From positions 1 through 64,000 of the forward strand of contig JBBATZ010000009.1 in NCBI GenBank assembly GCA_040398425.1: a DNA stretch of 64,000 bases. Direction: 5' to 3'. This document shows, piece by piece, positions 17,848 through 26,857 of the stretch (positions within the stretch are counted from its first letter, which is position 1; the number at the start of each line of letters is the position of its first letter). The notes under the pieces were generated by a model. That model saw only the letters and a program-made list of their open reading frames with translations. It did not search any database and had not been told where the DNA came from. The stretch is from UBA7672 sp040398425. GTDB taxonomy: Bacteria; Pseudomonadota; Alphaproteobacteria; Caulobacterales; Hyphomonadaceae. The translations under genes and the position numbers were made by a program.

Positions 17848-18242
17848 CTCAATCCTACACCCGCGGCCCCGTGCGATACTGCGTGCATCCATCTCGCAGG
17901 AGGGCAGCTGATCACTGTTCAACGGCGCGGGATCGGACACAGATGAGCGTGAAGAGCCCGTGCGTGTTGCTGTATGGCTAAGTTCGGGAGTGTGCGAGGG
18001 ATCGCGGCTGAACATCGCGACCTCCACGTCGGCGGCGACAATAGGCGCAGGCGGGTGAAAAACCCCGATGCTACCCCGCCACCGTAGACCATCTGTCGGG
18101 GACGCGGGATATCGCGTTTCTCTTTTCTACCGGTAGAGCCGAAAGGCGTTGCCCAAATTCACCCGGGGCATCCCGCGTCCCCGGGCCCTCCATCTGTTAC
18201 GGAGACTCAGAGCCACAGCATCCCGGACGGCATAGCCGGTCC
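17848..18242 (-). repeat. Structured ~395-bp intergenic element, copy A
   Basis: Read on the minus strand, this element aligns nearly end to end with 44642-45030 on the plus strand. Shared landmarks in the same order are an imperfect hairpin GGACCGGC/GCCGTCC at the start (18242 downward), an exact 13-bp inverted repeat (18098-18110 and 18170-18182), a palindrome CTACCGGTAG between its arms (18127-18136), a CCTATTGTCG block, a 25-base identical block (17886-17910) and GTGTAGGATTGAG at the end. Indels between the copies are not multiples of three. It begins 72 bases from the start of a divergent cupin gene. It may be a noncoding RNA gene or a non-autonomous mobile element. Confidence 0.8.
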
Positions 18243-18313
18243 GAAGGCGGGCTCGCGCGCGGCGCTCACCGAGGCGACTTCCACGCAACCGCACACTGCA
18301 CTAGGACTGGCAC

Positions 18314-18856
18314 ATGTTCGACCGGGACCGCTTTGTCGCAGACTGCACCGCCTCGCTCGGCGAGAGCGACAGCCAGGGGGCGATCCACGATCACCTCGCG
18401 CGCGCCGTCTCCGATCACGCCGGCGTCCTCGCTGCGATGGGCGAGCCCAGCGAAGCCGGCCTGGACATCCTCATTGCCTCGCCGCGGCTCACCATCTTCG
18501 CGGCGAAATGGGCGCCCAACATGACGCTCGCGCCGCACAACCATCTGATGTGGGCGCTGATCGGCCTCTACACGGGCAGGGAAGACAACATATTCTGGAA
18601 GCAGACGTTGCAAGGTCTCCGCGCCGGCGGCGCCAGCGCGCTCTTTGCGGGCGATGTAGCCTCGCTGCCGCGTGACGTGATCCACTCGGTCACCAATCCG
18701 CTCGGACGCTTCACGGCCGGCCTGCACATCTATGGTGGCGACTTCTTCGCCACCGAGCGCAGCCTCTGGAATCCAGAAACACTGGATGAAGAACCTTCCA
18801 ACGGGGAACGTGTCCGCGCCATGTTCGCGGCCGAGAACGCGAAGCTGCGGCGTTAG
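18314..18856 (+). CDS. Cupin-fold metal-dependent enzyme (cysteine-dioxygenase-like)
   Basis: A 180-residue soluble protein of the predicted metal-dependent cupin enzyme group. The metal-binding cupin motif 1 is seen in LAPHNHLMWALIGLYTGREDN (about residues 73-93), with HNH and the acidic residue, and motif 2 in PRDVIHSVTNPLGR near 118-131. Relatives are annotated as cysteine-dioxygenase-like, but the substrate is unknown. It is divergent from structured repeat copy A and convergent with the secreted-family gene. Confidence 0.75.
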   Translation: MFDRDRFVADCTASLGESDSQGAIHDHLARAVSDHAGVLAAMGEPSEAGLDILIASPRLTIFAAKWAPNMTLAPHNHLMWALIGLYTGREDNIFWKQTLQGLRAGGASALFAGDVASLPRDVIHSVTNPLGRFTAGLHIYGGDFFATERSLWNPETLDEEPSNGERVRAMFAAENAKLRR

Positions 18857-18862
18857 CGAGAA

Positions 18863-19903
18863 CTATTCGCTCCGGCTCTCGCCACCCGTCTGCGCGCGGC
18901 CCTGGCGGTCATTCTCGCGACCACCGGAGAGGATGTGCTCGAGCGCGTAGTTTCCTTCGTGACAGGCATACTCGTAAACCGCCTGCTTCAGTCGGTTCAG
19001 CGGCATCTCCCCGCGCCACATCTGCGTGTAGACGGTCGGGTCGTTGACCTCGAAGGCGTAGAGGATCTGGTTGTCGTTGATGCGTGTGAAGCGCTCGGTC
19101 AGCTTGCCGTTCTTGGACAGGAAGGTGCCGCCGGTGTTGCGCTGGGTGGTGTTGATGTTGGTGGTCTCCACCACCATCGTGTCGCCGTCCCACCATGCGA
19201 CACTGTCGCCGTGCCACTGCGAGCGATCATCAGCCTGGTGCTTGCCGCCGATCTTCGCGATGCGCACGTCGTGGATCATCTCCGACAGCAGCACAAAGTT
19301 GTCGTCGGTCTGCACGATCTGGAAATTGTTGTTGTACAAGTACTGGCCCAGCGGCGGACCCGCATTGCCGATGATCAGGCAGCGTTCCGACAAGCCGCGC
19401 TCTTCTGGATTGTCGAACCCGGTGCCGAGCCGCCTTGGCGCCGCCGCCCGCAGCGCCTTGCCCTCGGCCGTCATCGCCGGAACCTTGCCATCGATGGGAA
19501 ACACGATGAAGGACGAACGCAGCTCGCCGTTGATGTTGGCCACCGTCGAGCCCGGATCCGTGTACGCCACGTCGTAATTGCCGACGGGGGGCAGGGGCTT
19601 GCCCTTCTCGGGCGCGCCTGTTTTCGGATCGACGAAGTTCGCTTCGGTCTTGCTGCGCTGGTTGAACAGGTTGCCGCCTTCCAGCTCGTCAGCCTGCGCC
19701 CGCGACAGCACCAGCGGCAGGCCCGGCGGACGTTCCAGCCGCGTGACCGATGCCGTGCTCCAGACGCCCTGCAGGTCCGGCTTGCCGCTCTGCTGGCGCG
19801 GCGGCTGATAGGTTGCGCTCTGCGCCGTGGCGAGCGGCGCCAGCATCCCGCCGGCCACCGCCAGCATTGCCGCCGCCATCAGTCGCGTTCTGATCGAAGT
19901 CAT
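18863..19903 (-). CDS. Secreted protein, first of three paralogues
   Basis: A 346-residue exported protein: signal peptide at residues 1-28 ending ATAQS, then the family opening QPPRQQSGKPDLQGVWS. The core contains a conserved WHGDSVAWWDGDTMVVETTN segment and ends with YEYACHEGNYAL. The genes at 37139-38107 and 38141-39127 share these landmarks. The family is widespread but uncharacterised. A predicted beta-rich periplasmic domain is likely. The conserved His-Glu and Asp residues could bind a metal, but this is speculation. Confidence 0.8.
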   Translation of the reverse strand: MTSIRTRLMAAAMLAVAGGMLAPLATAQSATYQPPRQQSGKPDLQGVWSTASVTRLERPPGLPLVLSRAQADELEGGNLFNQRSKTEANFVDPKTGAPEKGKPLPPVGNYDVAYTDPGSTVANINGELRSSFIVFPIDGKVPAMTAEGKALRAAAPRRLGTGFDNPEERGLSERCLIIGNAGPPLGQYLYNNNFQIVQTDDNFVLLSEMIHDVRIAKIGGKHQADDRSQWHGDSVAWWDGDTMVVETTNINTTQRNTGGTFLSKNGKLTERFTRINDNQILYAFEVNDPTVYTQMWRGEMPLNRLKQAVYEYACHEGNYALEHILSGGRENDRQGRAQTGGESRSE

Positions 19904-20021
19904 GCCTGTCTCTCCCCGTTGACGTTGCCGGGTCTCCGCCCGGCTCGTCAGCGGAGGGACAGTGCCCCAAAGCCGCGCCCGCCAGCAAGCCGGCGAGCGC
20001 CACTCTTTCGTGAAGCAAAAC

Positions 20022-20231
20022 CTAGTCCTCAGAGGTATCGATCGTCTCGGTGTCCAGCGGATCGCGCACTATCTGGTCGACATGCTGGCTAGGGCGAGCA
20101 CGCTCTTCGCGGCGGCGATCGTCCGAAGGCTTGGGACGCGCATCGAATGTGCGAGTTGTGTCCGTGGCTGAATAGACGGGCGCCCGCGCGCCCGACGCCG
20201 CCGGTTTCACTGTTTTCTTGAATGTGGCCAT
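20022..20231 (-). CDS. Small basic hydrophilic protein
   Basis: A 69-residue protein MATFKKTVKPAASG... that is rich in Lys, Arg, Thr and Asp, with no hydrophobic stretch. The ATG at 20231 has a GGAG-containing leader, and upstream in-frame codons lack conservation-like composition. Unknown function; it belongs with the other tiny disordered proteins of this stretch. Confidence 0.55.
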   Translation of the reverse strand: MATFKKTVKPAASGARAPVYSATDTTRTFDARPKPSDDRRREERARPSQHVDQIVRDPLDTETIDTSED

Positions 20232-20381
20232 GGGGGAGGTCTCCGTAACGCGAGACACTGGGGCCCGTCCCCTGCCTAACGTGGTTCATCGGGTAGCGAG
20301 ACGAGCTCGGCAGACCGGCATCATGCAAACGCCGCACGCCGTCACGGATATAAGGCACGGCAGTAGCTTGGCAGGCGAGGA

Positions 20382-20546
20382 CTAGTCCTCCGCCTTGGTC
20401 GATTTCTCGGGCAGCAGCAGCGGCCGCCGGCCCATGCGTTGTTCGCGCGTTAGCACGCTCGGCACCCGTTCAGACGAGGCGGCAGCCCGGTCCCGCGCAG
20501 CCTTTGCCGGATCGTATGGCGTACGCTTTTCGGGGGCCTTGCTCAT
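20382..20546 (-). CDS. Very small hydrophilic protein (54 aa)
   Basis: A 54-residue frame starting MSKAPEKRTPYDPAKAARD and ending PEKSTKAED. GAAGG lies nine bases before the ATG. The protein is charged and helical or disordered, with no signal or membrane segment. Its composition and spacing match its neighbours at 20.0 and 20.7 kb. Unknown function. Confidence 0.5.
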   Translation of the reverse strand: MSKAPEKRTPYDPAKAARDRAAASSERVPSVLTREQRMGRRPLLLPEKSTKAED

Positions 20547-20707
20547 GGAACGCGCCTTCACTGTCTCGCGCGACCGGCGCCGGGCGAGAGCGCGTCGCAG
20601 ACGAAAGACCGGACGATTCCGGAAGTCCGTGATTGTTATTTAGCACGGAAAGGCGCGCAGCGGGCAAAAATCCGCTGCGACGCCGATACGGGCCGTCCGG
20701 GACGGGT

Positions 20708-20905
20708 CTAGCGGTTGCGCGCGATACCGGCCGGGCGCTGGTCGTTCGCCATGCCCTGGTCGGAGATTTCGCCGTCCTGGATGGCCTTGCGGTCGCTCGG
20801 GCGCCCGCCCGCGCCGTTCACGGCCATCTGCTGGGCCCGGTTCGCCTCATTGGCGCGCTGGGCGGCGGTCAGGGGCTTCTGCGGATGCTGGATTGGTCTG
20901 GACAT
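20708..20905 (-). CDS. Small hydrophilic protein (65 aa)
   Basis: A 65-residue frame beginning MSRPIQHPQKPLTAAQRANEA, rich in Gln, Asn, Ala and Arg. A GGAGA ribosome-binding site sits about five bases before the ATG at 20905. It has no cysteine or hydrophobic core. Probably an intrinsically disordered cytoplasmic protein; unknown function. Confidence 0.55.
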   Translation of the reverse strand: MSRPIQHPQKPLTAAQRANEANRAQQMAVNGAGGRPSDRKAIQDGEISDQGMANDQRPAGIARNR

Positions 20906-21062
20906 GAAGTCTCCACGTCAACCGGCGCATACAGAACTCCGCCGTGCCGGGACGATAGGGAAACCGTGGACGCCACAGCCCCCACCGGCAACCTGCTTAT
21001 TCATCCAGTTCGCCTTGGTTCGGACTCACTTGGAGCGATCGAAGCCGCCCCGCCCCGGCCCG

Positions 21063-21221
21063 TCACACTGTCCGCACCGCGCGCCTCACCGCGTCCGGAT
21101 TGGACTTGATTACGCGCAGCAGAATCTGAGCCGCGAGGCCCGGCGTGCGCAGGTTCTGCTCCCACGCGCGCTCTGTCGCCGCGGCCAGCCCGAACTCCGT
21201 CGCCGCGCGAACGAGGTCCTC
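21063..21221 (-). other. Protein-like frame without a start codon, abutting uvrD
   Basis: Immediately after the uvrD stop, in the +1 frame, 52 codons read EDLVRAATEFGLAAATERAW and continue as an amphipathic helical sequence ending in a TGA at 21063-21065. No ATG, GTG or TTG is available in this frame downstream of its upstream stop. It may be the tail of a longer protein lost by frameshift, a uvrD extension reached by a frameshift, or a chance frame. Confidence 0.3.
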
Positions 21222-23862
21222 AAACCCGTTGCACGAAACTCTCGACCACCTTTTTCACGCCGGCCTTTTCGAAATCGACCGTCAGCTTCGCGCCTTCGAT
21301 TCCGACAATCCGGCCGTAGCCGAATTTCTGGTGGAAGATGCGTTGGCCCATCTTGAGGCCGCTGCTGGCGGCGGGGTCGGACGAGGCCATCATGTCGCCG
21401 GGCGTGCGGCCGCTGGCGAGGGGACGACCATCTGAATCGTCGGCGCGGAAGGCGCGACCTTCGATGTCGGGCGGGCGGGTGTTGCCACGTTCACTCGCGG
21501 CGGCTTGGGCGCGGCGCCAGCCGGGGCTGTCATAGCCGCCCCTGAAACCGCCAGCGGAGGTATTGTCGAATACGGTGGGGCTGTCTTCTGACGCGCCGCG
21601 TGACCCTGTGGTCCCGCCGTGCCGGGGGGACGAAGACTCCCACCGTGAGGGCGTTTCCGAGCCGTGGAATTGTCCGCCGGGCGAGACATAGCCGGTCTCG
21701 CTGATCGCATCGACGTGCCTGGGCGGCAGTTCGTCGATGAAACGGCTGGGCAGCACGCTGGTCCAGCGGCCATAGATCTGGCGGTTGGCGACGAAGGAGA
21801 TGTAGCAGCGCTCGCGCGCGCGCGTGATGCCGACATAGGCGAGGCGGCGCTCCTCCTCGAGGCCCTTGGCGCCGGACTCATCAAGCGAGCGGCGGGAGGG
21901 GAACACTTCCTCCTCCCAGCCGGGCAGGAAGACCATCGGCCATTCGAGGCCCTTGGCGGAGTGCAGGGTGAGGATCTGCACCTGATCCTCCGCGCCCTTG
22001 CCCTCGGCATTGTCCATCACGAGTTCGACATGCTCGAGGAAGGCGGCGAGGGTGTCGAAGGCGCCCATCGCGCGCACGAGTTCCTTGAGGTTGTCGAGGC
22101 GGGTCTGCGACTGCGGGGATTTGTCGGCCTGCAGCATGTCCGTATAGCCGCTCTCCTCGAGGATGATCTCGAGCAGGCGCGGGTGTTCGGTCTCGGCCGC
22201 CTGGGCGCGCCAGCGCTCCATGTCGAGGATGAAGCGGCGCAGGCCGGTCTTGGCGGGGCCTTTGATCTTGTCGCCGCGGATCTCCATCTCGACGGCGCGC
22301 GTGAGGTAGGTGTTCAGCTCGCGGGCGGCGACGTGCATCTTCTGGATCGTGGTGTCGCCGACGCCGCGTTTGGGCTGGTTCACCACGCGCTCGAAGGCGA
22401 GGTCGTCGGATTCCGAGCGGATGAGGCGGAGATAGGCCATGGCGTCGCGGATCTCGGCGCGCTCGAAGAAGCGCGGGCCGCCGATGACCCGATAAGGCGT
22501 GCCAGTGACGATGAAGCGTTCCTCGAAGGCGCGCATCTGCCAAGAGGCGCGTACCAGCACGGCGCAGCTGTCATAGCGGCGGTTCTGGCGGCGCCACGAG
22601 GAAACGTCGTCGGCGACGAGGCGGGCTTCCTGTTCGCCATCCCACACGCCGCGCACTTTCACGAGGTCGCCCTGGTCGGCGTCGGTGCGCAGCGACTTGC
22701 CGAGGCGGCTGGAGTTGTTGGCGATGACCCCGGAAGCTGCGGCGAGGATGTGGGCGGTGGAGCGGTAGTTCTGTTCGAGGCGGATGACTTTCGCGCCGGG
22801 GAAGTCCTTGTCGAAGCGCAGGATGTTGTCGACCTCGGCGCCGCGCCAGCCATAGATCGACTGGTCGTCATCGCCGACGCAGCAGATGTTGTTGGAGCCC
22901 TGCGCCAGCAGGCGCAGCCACAGATACTGCGCGACGTTGGTGTCCTGGTACTCGTCCACCATGATGTAGCGGAACTTGGCGTGGTACTCCGCCAGCACTT
23001 CCTTGTGCTCGGTGAAGATGCGGATCGTATGTAATAGCAGATCGCCGAAATCGACGGCGTTCAGCGTGGCGAGCCGCGCCTGGTAGATTTCGTACAGCTT
23101 CTTGCCCTTGCCCTCGGCGAACTGGCGCGATTCCTCGTGCGGCAGTTTCTCGGGCCAGATGGCGCGGTTCTTCCAGCTGTCGATCAGGCTCGCCAGATAA
23201 CGTGGCGTCCATCTTTTCTGGTCGATGCCCTCGACCTCGAGGATCTGCTTGATCAGCCGCAGCTGGTCGTCGGTATCGAGCACCGTGAAGCCCGACTTCA
23301 GCTTCACCAGTTCCGCATGCCGCCGCAGGATCTGCGCCGAAACCGAGTGGAACGTCCCAAACCACCGCAGTCCCTCCCCCTCCCACCCTATGATCCTCAG
23401 CGTCCGCTCGCGCATCTCCCGCGCCGCCTTGTTGGTGAAGGTGACCACCAGCATCTGGCTCGGCCACGCCTTCCGCTCGGCCAGGATCTGCGCCACCCGC
23501 GTGGTCAGCACCCGCGTCTTGCCGGTGCCGGCGCCGGCGAGAACGAGCAGGGGACCGTCGGTGTGGAGGACCGCCTCGCGCTGCTCGGGATTCAGGCCCT
23601 TGAGGTAGTCGGCATGAGGATCGGCAGACACCGGGCGACGGGCCGCCGCGCGCTCGGAGATCGGGCGCGTGTCCTCGAACCGTTCCTGGGGCCGGGGGAT
23701 GTCCTCGTCCTGCGGCAGGCGGAAGAATTCGACCGCCTCGTCGGACATGGGAGTGTCATCGTCTGACCCGGGTTCCCTTTCCACAAGGTTGGGCGCGGGC
23801 AGATCGTCATCCGGGAACGGGATGTCGCCAAGGGAGTCCGGGGGATCGCGGGATTCGGTCAT
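21220..23862 (-). CDS. uvrD: ATP-dependent DNA helicase UvrD/PcrA
   Basis: An 880-residue superfamily 1 helicase that unwinds DNA 3' to 5' in nucleotide excision and mismatch repair. Walker A AGAGTGKTR is near residues 109-117 after an acidic N-terminal extension of about 85 residues; motif II is DEYQDTN, motif III GDDDQSIYGWRG, and motifs IV-VI follow (QNYRST, TLHSAKGLEWPMVFLPG, VGITRARE). The C terminus has the Tudor-like segment found in PcrA/UvrD (GQRIFHQKFGYGRIVGIEG...VVESFVQRV). The usual family length is about 720-780, so the N-terminal extension and the low-complexity linker near residues 690-800 explain the excess. Confidence 0.96.
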   Translation of the reverse strand: MTESRDPPDSLGDIPFPDDDLPAPNLVEREPGSDDDTPMSDEAVEFFRLPQDEDIPRPQERFEDTRPISERAAARRPVSADPHADYLKGLNPEQREAVLHTDGPLLVLAGAGTGKTRVLTTRVAQILAERKAWPSQMLVVTFTNKAAREMRERTLRIIGWEGEGLRWFGTFHSVSAQILRRHAELVKLKSGFTVLDTDDQLRLIKQILEVEGIDQKRWTPRYLASLIDSWKNRAIWPEKLPHEESRQFAEGKGKKLYEIYQARLATLNAVDFGDLLLHTIRIFTEHKEVLAEYHAKFRYIMVDEYQDTNVAQYLWLRLLAQGSNNICCVGDDDQSIYGWRGAEVDNILRFDKDFPGAKVIRLEQNYRSTAHILAAASGVIANNSSRLGKSLRTDADQGDLVKVRGVWDGEQEARLVADDVSSWRRQNRRYDSCAVLVRASWQMRAFEERFIVTGTPYRVIGGPRFFERAEIRDAMAYLRLIRSESDDLAFERVVNQPKRGVGDTTIQKMHVAARELNTYLTRAVEMEIRGDKIKGPAKTGLRRFILDMERWRAQAAETEHPRLLEIILEESGYTDMLQADKSPQSQTRLDNLKELVRAMGAFDTLAAFLEHVELVMDNAEGKGAEDQVQILTLHSAKGLEWPMVFLPGWEEEVFPSRRSLDESGAKGLEEERRLAYVGITRARERCYISFVANRQIYGRWTSVLPSRFIDELPPRHVDAISETGYVSPGGQFHGSETPSRWESSSPRHGGTTGSRGASEDSPTVFDNTSAGGFRGGYDSPGWRRAQAAASERGNTRPPDIEGRAFRADDSDGRPLASGRTPGDMMASSDPAASSGLKMGQRIFHQKFGYGRIVGIEGAKLTVDFEKAGVKKVVESFVQRV

Positions 23863-24034
23863 TCGGCGCTGATCTGGCTGGGGTTTCGGCTTTGCGCAAG
23901 GCCAGCGCTGTAGCGCGTTGATAATGCGACGTTGATATCAATGGTTTTCCATCAACACCTGTCAGACGCGTCCGCCCAGCCCTCCGGTTTGCAGGAGATG
24001 AAGATGTCCGCCATCGCCCACTCTTGGGATCGGG

Positions 24035-24829
24035 TCAGGCAGTTTGTTCATCTCGCACCAGATGGTTCGGAGCCGCCACAACGCTGCGGTAGGCGCGCCA
24101 GCTCGAAAGGCCCAGCCACGGGATCACGATCACAAAACCGACGAAGAACGTGGCCGCCGACAGAAGCAGCATGCCCGCGATGATCGCCGCCCACAGCAGC
24201 ATCGGGCCGGTGTTCTTCACGACGCAGCGCACGCTGGTGACGGTCGCGATGAAGATGTCGGCGTTTCTGTCCAGCAACATGGGCGCCGAGACGACGACGA
24301 CGGAATAGGTCAGCCACGCAAGGATGCCGCCGACAACTGTCCCCCAGATCAGCATTACGTTGCCGGTTCCAGTCGCCAGGGCGAAGCTCAGGAATTCGTC
24401 CGGAGTTTCATACAGGCGGCTGGTCGCGATTCCGTAAGTCACGCGCGCTAGCTCCGCCCAGATACCGAAGACGATCAGGAGCGCGAGACCGAGAAACACC
24501 ACGTCGCGGCGGAAGGCCTGGCCGACGAACGCGATCCTGAACAGGCTAGGGCGCTTGCCTTCCTCGATCAGTCGCCCGCCTTCATAGACGCCCATCGCGA
24601 TCATCGGCGCGAGAAACGCAAAGCCCGCCGCAAGTACGAGCGACCACAGGCCCATGCCCGTCAGCGCGAGCCCGGCCACAGTCACGCCGCTGATTGTCGC
24701 AACAACCAGCCCATAGGCGAGGAAGGAGAAGGGCGCCCTCCACAGGTCTCGCCAGCCTCCTGCGAGCCACTCGAGTGGCGTCGCGAAGCCAATCGCATTG
24801 ACCTCCGGCAGGCCGTTCGATTCGGCCAT
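24035..24829 (-). CDS. DUF2189 integral membrane protein
   Basis: A 264-residue membrane protein with about six hydrophobic segments (near residues 34-55, 58-80, 113-135, 160-185, 215-240 and 240-260). It matches the DUF2189 pattern (cytochrome c oxidase subunit I-like repeats) that starts with L..GW.D. I use the ATG 24829, preceded by GGGAGAG; the longer frame from 24913 adds residues unlike the family. Function unknown. Confidence 0.8.
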   Translation of the reverse strand: MAESNGLPEVNAIGFATPLEWLAGGWRDLWRAPFSFLAYGLVVATISGVTVAGLALTGMGLWSLVLAAGFAFLAPMIAMGVYEGGRLIEEGKRPSLFRIAFVGQAFRRDVVFLGLALLIVFGIWAELARVTYGIATSRLYETPDEFLSFALATGTGNVMLIWGTVVGGILAWLTYSVVVVSAPMLLDRNADIFIATVTSVRCVVKNTGPMLLWAAIIAGMLLLSAATFFVGFVIVIPWLGLSSWRAYRSVVAAPNHLVRDEQTA

Positions 24830-25048
24830 CGTTTCTCTCCCTGCGCGCCTCTGGCGGGCACCTGCGTTGCTCAAGCTTGCAGCCGTGGCGGACAGCGCCT
24901 TGCGCGAGATCAAGCCGGGGCAGCCGCGGATTCGGGCGCCGGTTGATGCAAAATCGGGCGTCTGGCGCTTTTCCCGACGCGTTTTCGCCGTCTAGCGTGC
25001 ACGCCCACGGCCCCGCGATAATCTCGCGGTGCATCAGGGGCAAAGCAC

Positions 25049-25381
25049 ATGGGCATTTTTTCCTTCCTGTTCGGTGGAAAGAAACCGAAGGACAAGGCAG
25101 CGCTGAATCCCACCGTCGAGAAGCCTGCGAAGGTTGAGAAGAGCGCAACGGATGTCGTCCCTAAGACAGGGGAAGCTGCCGCTCCCGCAGAGATTTCGCG
25201 GGGCGTCTTGCAGGCAAAACTCCGTCTGAAGCTCTCCGCATCGCTGCGCACCGGCGACCGTATGGTGGCCTACGAATCCGCCAGAGCGCTCGCTGACATT
25301 CAGCTTCGCGCGGGACGCAAGACGGTTGCCCGCATGTGGCAGAAACAAGCCGATCAACTCAAGGCCGAACTCAGCGCCTGA
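25049..25381 (+). CDS. Small hypothetical protein (110 aa)
   Basis: It begins MGIFSFLFGGKKPK, a short hydrophobic N terminus followed by a lysine-rich linker (residues 10-50) and a helical C-terminal half (about 50-108). The start may act as a membrane-targeting or amphipathic helix. It sits two genes upstream of the TraB-like gene and just before usg, on the same strand as usg. No family recognised. Confidence 0.6.
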   Translation: MGIFSFLFGGKKPKDKAALNPTVEKPAKVEKSATDVVPKTGEAAAPAEISRGVLQAKLRLKLSASLRTGDRMVAYESARALADIQLRAGRKTVARMWQKQADQLKAELSA

Positions 25382-25506
25382 TCGGAGGCGTGGCAGCAGC
25401 GGCAAAGCGAGACTGCCAATATGCTGCTGCAACGGTTCAACGGTGTTGACGGTCAACTCGTTCGGCGCACGCTGTGTGCGGCAGAGCAGAGGAGTCTCGT
25501 TCACAC

Positions 25507-25818
25507 ATGAGCGAAGCGAAGTGCGGCAAGCTGGTGTCGATCACCGATCACACGGGCAGCGAGTTCGGTCAGCGCTTGTACGGGTCAGTAATGGTGACCG
25601 CCGAAGTGCTCTACTACATCCCCAACCACCCGAAACTCCTGCAGACCTTCATGTGGCAGACGCTGGACGTTGCGCCGAGATTTCCGCGCGTGGAGAAGTT
25701 TCTCGATTTCTGGCGACGCGAGATCGAAGCCGTCATACACTCTGTACGTGTCGCTCATGGCAAGCCGCTCGATATTCCCGGCTGGCGCAATGCGCGCGGC
25801 ATCATCACGATGAACTGA
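25507..25818 (+). CDS. usg: Usg family protein
   Basis: A 103-residue soluble protein of the alphaproteobacterial Usg family. The central TAEVLYYIPNHPKLLQTFMW and the FPRVEKFLDFWRREIEA segment with the following HSVRVAH are diagnostic. Its role is unknown; in some genomes Usg is encoded near trp genes, which is not the case here. The ATG at 25507 gives the usual length. Confidence 0.88.
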   Translation: MSEAKCGKLVSITDHTGSEFGQRLYGSVMVTAEVLYYIPNHPKLLQTFMWQTLDVAPRFPRVEKFLDFWRREIEAVIHSVRVAHGKPLDIPGWRNARGIITMN

Positions 25819-25822
25819 ACGT

Positions 25823-26791
25823 TCAGTAACGCTCGGCCACGATCCCGCGTAGTTTGAGGCGGGTCTGGAGGCTGTCCGGACCAACGAGGTGAGCTGCGCC
25901 AACGGCGATGAAGGACGACCCCGAACCCTTCAGCATATCTTCAATCACCGCCGACCAAGCCTCGTTGCGATCCTTCAGCAATGCATCCGTTCCACCGATG
26001 CTGGCCGCACCTCTTCGCATGAATGCGACGATGGCTTCGGTCATGGTTGTCTCACCCCGCAGCCAACTGCCGAAGGCTGCGTCGATCACACGCTCATTCA
26101 TTTTCTGCTGCAGGGGCGATGGTTTGAGCTTGTAGCGCAGGTTGGCAAGTTGCTCATCGAACGTGGAGTCAGAAGATAGCGCGATCTGTACTTTTAGTGA
26201 CTCCATACCTTTGACCGGAATGTTGTGCGCCACCGCCCAGCGCGCGAGCACATTGTCGATGCCATTTGCGAACTTGTGCGCACCGCCTGAAAAGGTATCG
26301 CGGCCCAGCATGACGCTGGCGAACCAGGGTTGATGGTTGTCGATGTCCTTGAGGGTTCCGGCGGGAGCGCCCGCAGCGGCAAGCTGAGCTGCCAATGTCG
26401 CGTTTTCCTCGGCTGTGAGCAGGGAGGAGATTGGCGGCCCATCGTACGCGCCAAATTCGGGAAGCAGGGCGCGAATGCCAGCCACCAGCGACGCATGGTC
26501 CACGACCTCGGCCAGTTCCAGACGCAATTCGGATGACGCCTCCAGCGCTGTGTTGAGCTTGGGGCTCATCCACTCCGCGTTGTCGCGCAGGATGTGGACC
26601 GTTCCGGTGATGTAGATCGTGGAATCCGCGTCTCGCACCACCCACATGGGGAGGCCAGGTTGCGGAGGGGATGGTTGGGCGTACGCGGCCGAAAGGCATG
26701 CCGACAAACAGGCCGCGACCGCGCAAAGGCGGCCCGCCGCGCGCCGGACCCGATCTAGCCAAAAGCCGTGAAAGGCGCTCGACCCAGCCAT
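25823..26791 (-). CDS. TraB/GumN family secreted protein
   Basis: A roughly 322-residue exported protein of the TraB/GumN (erythromycin-esterase-like/Tiki) family. The signal peptide ends near AAYAQ. Family motifs are seen in ITGTVHIL near residue 61, in LRLELAEVVD, in DRNEAW and in the C-terminal FIAVGAAHLVGPDSL. Relatives include metalloproteases such as Tiki, with a GxxH motif (GTVH and GAAH), so a metal-dependent peptidase is plausible but unproven. The start is uncertain (ATG 26791 or 26833). It is convergent with usg and four bases from it. Confidence 0.85.
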   Translation of the reverse strand: MAGSSAFHGFWLDRVRRAAGRLCAVAACLSACLSAAYAQPSPPQPGLPMWVVRDADSTIYITGTVHILRDNAEWMSPKLNTALEASSELRLELAEVVDHASLVAGIRALLPEFGAYDGPPISSLLTAEENATLAAQLAAAGAPAGTLKDIDNHQPWFASVMLGRDTFSGGAHKFANGIDNVLARWAVAHNIPVKGMESLKVQIALSSDSTFDEQLANLRYKLKPSPLQQKMNERVIDAAFGSWLRGETTMTEAIVAFMRRGAASIGGTDALLKDRNEAWSAVIEDMLKGSGSSFIAVGAAHLVGPDSLQTRLKLRGIVAERY

Positions 26792-26857
26792 CAGCCACCT
26801 AATGCCCGACAGGCTTCCAGAGGTGTCTGGCATGTCGTCGGGATCAAGTGGCGTCGA

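Noticed and set aside
17467..18027. A 186-codon minus-strand frame overlapping copy A
   Set aside because: Comparison with copy B shows non-triplet indels that break the frame, so it is not a conserved protein.
18040..18100. Possible cobalamin-riboswitch-like segment
   Set aside because: The G-rich hairpins do not fit the conserved B12-box; the segment belongs to the structured repeat.
21664..23034. A 456-codon plus-strand frame opposite uvrD
   Set aside because: Antisense shadow with no family features.
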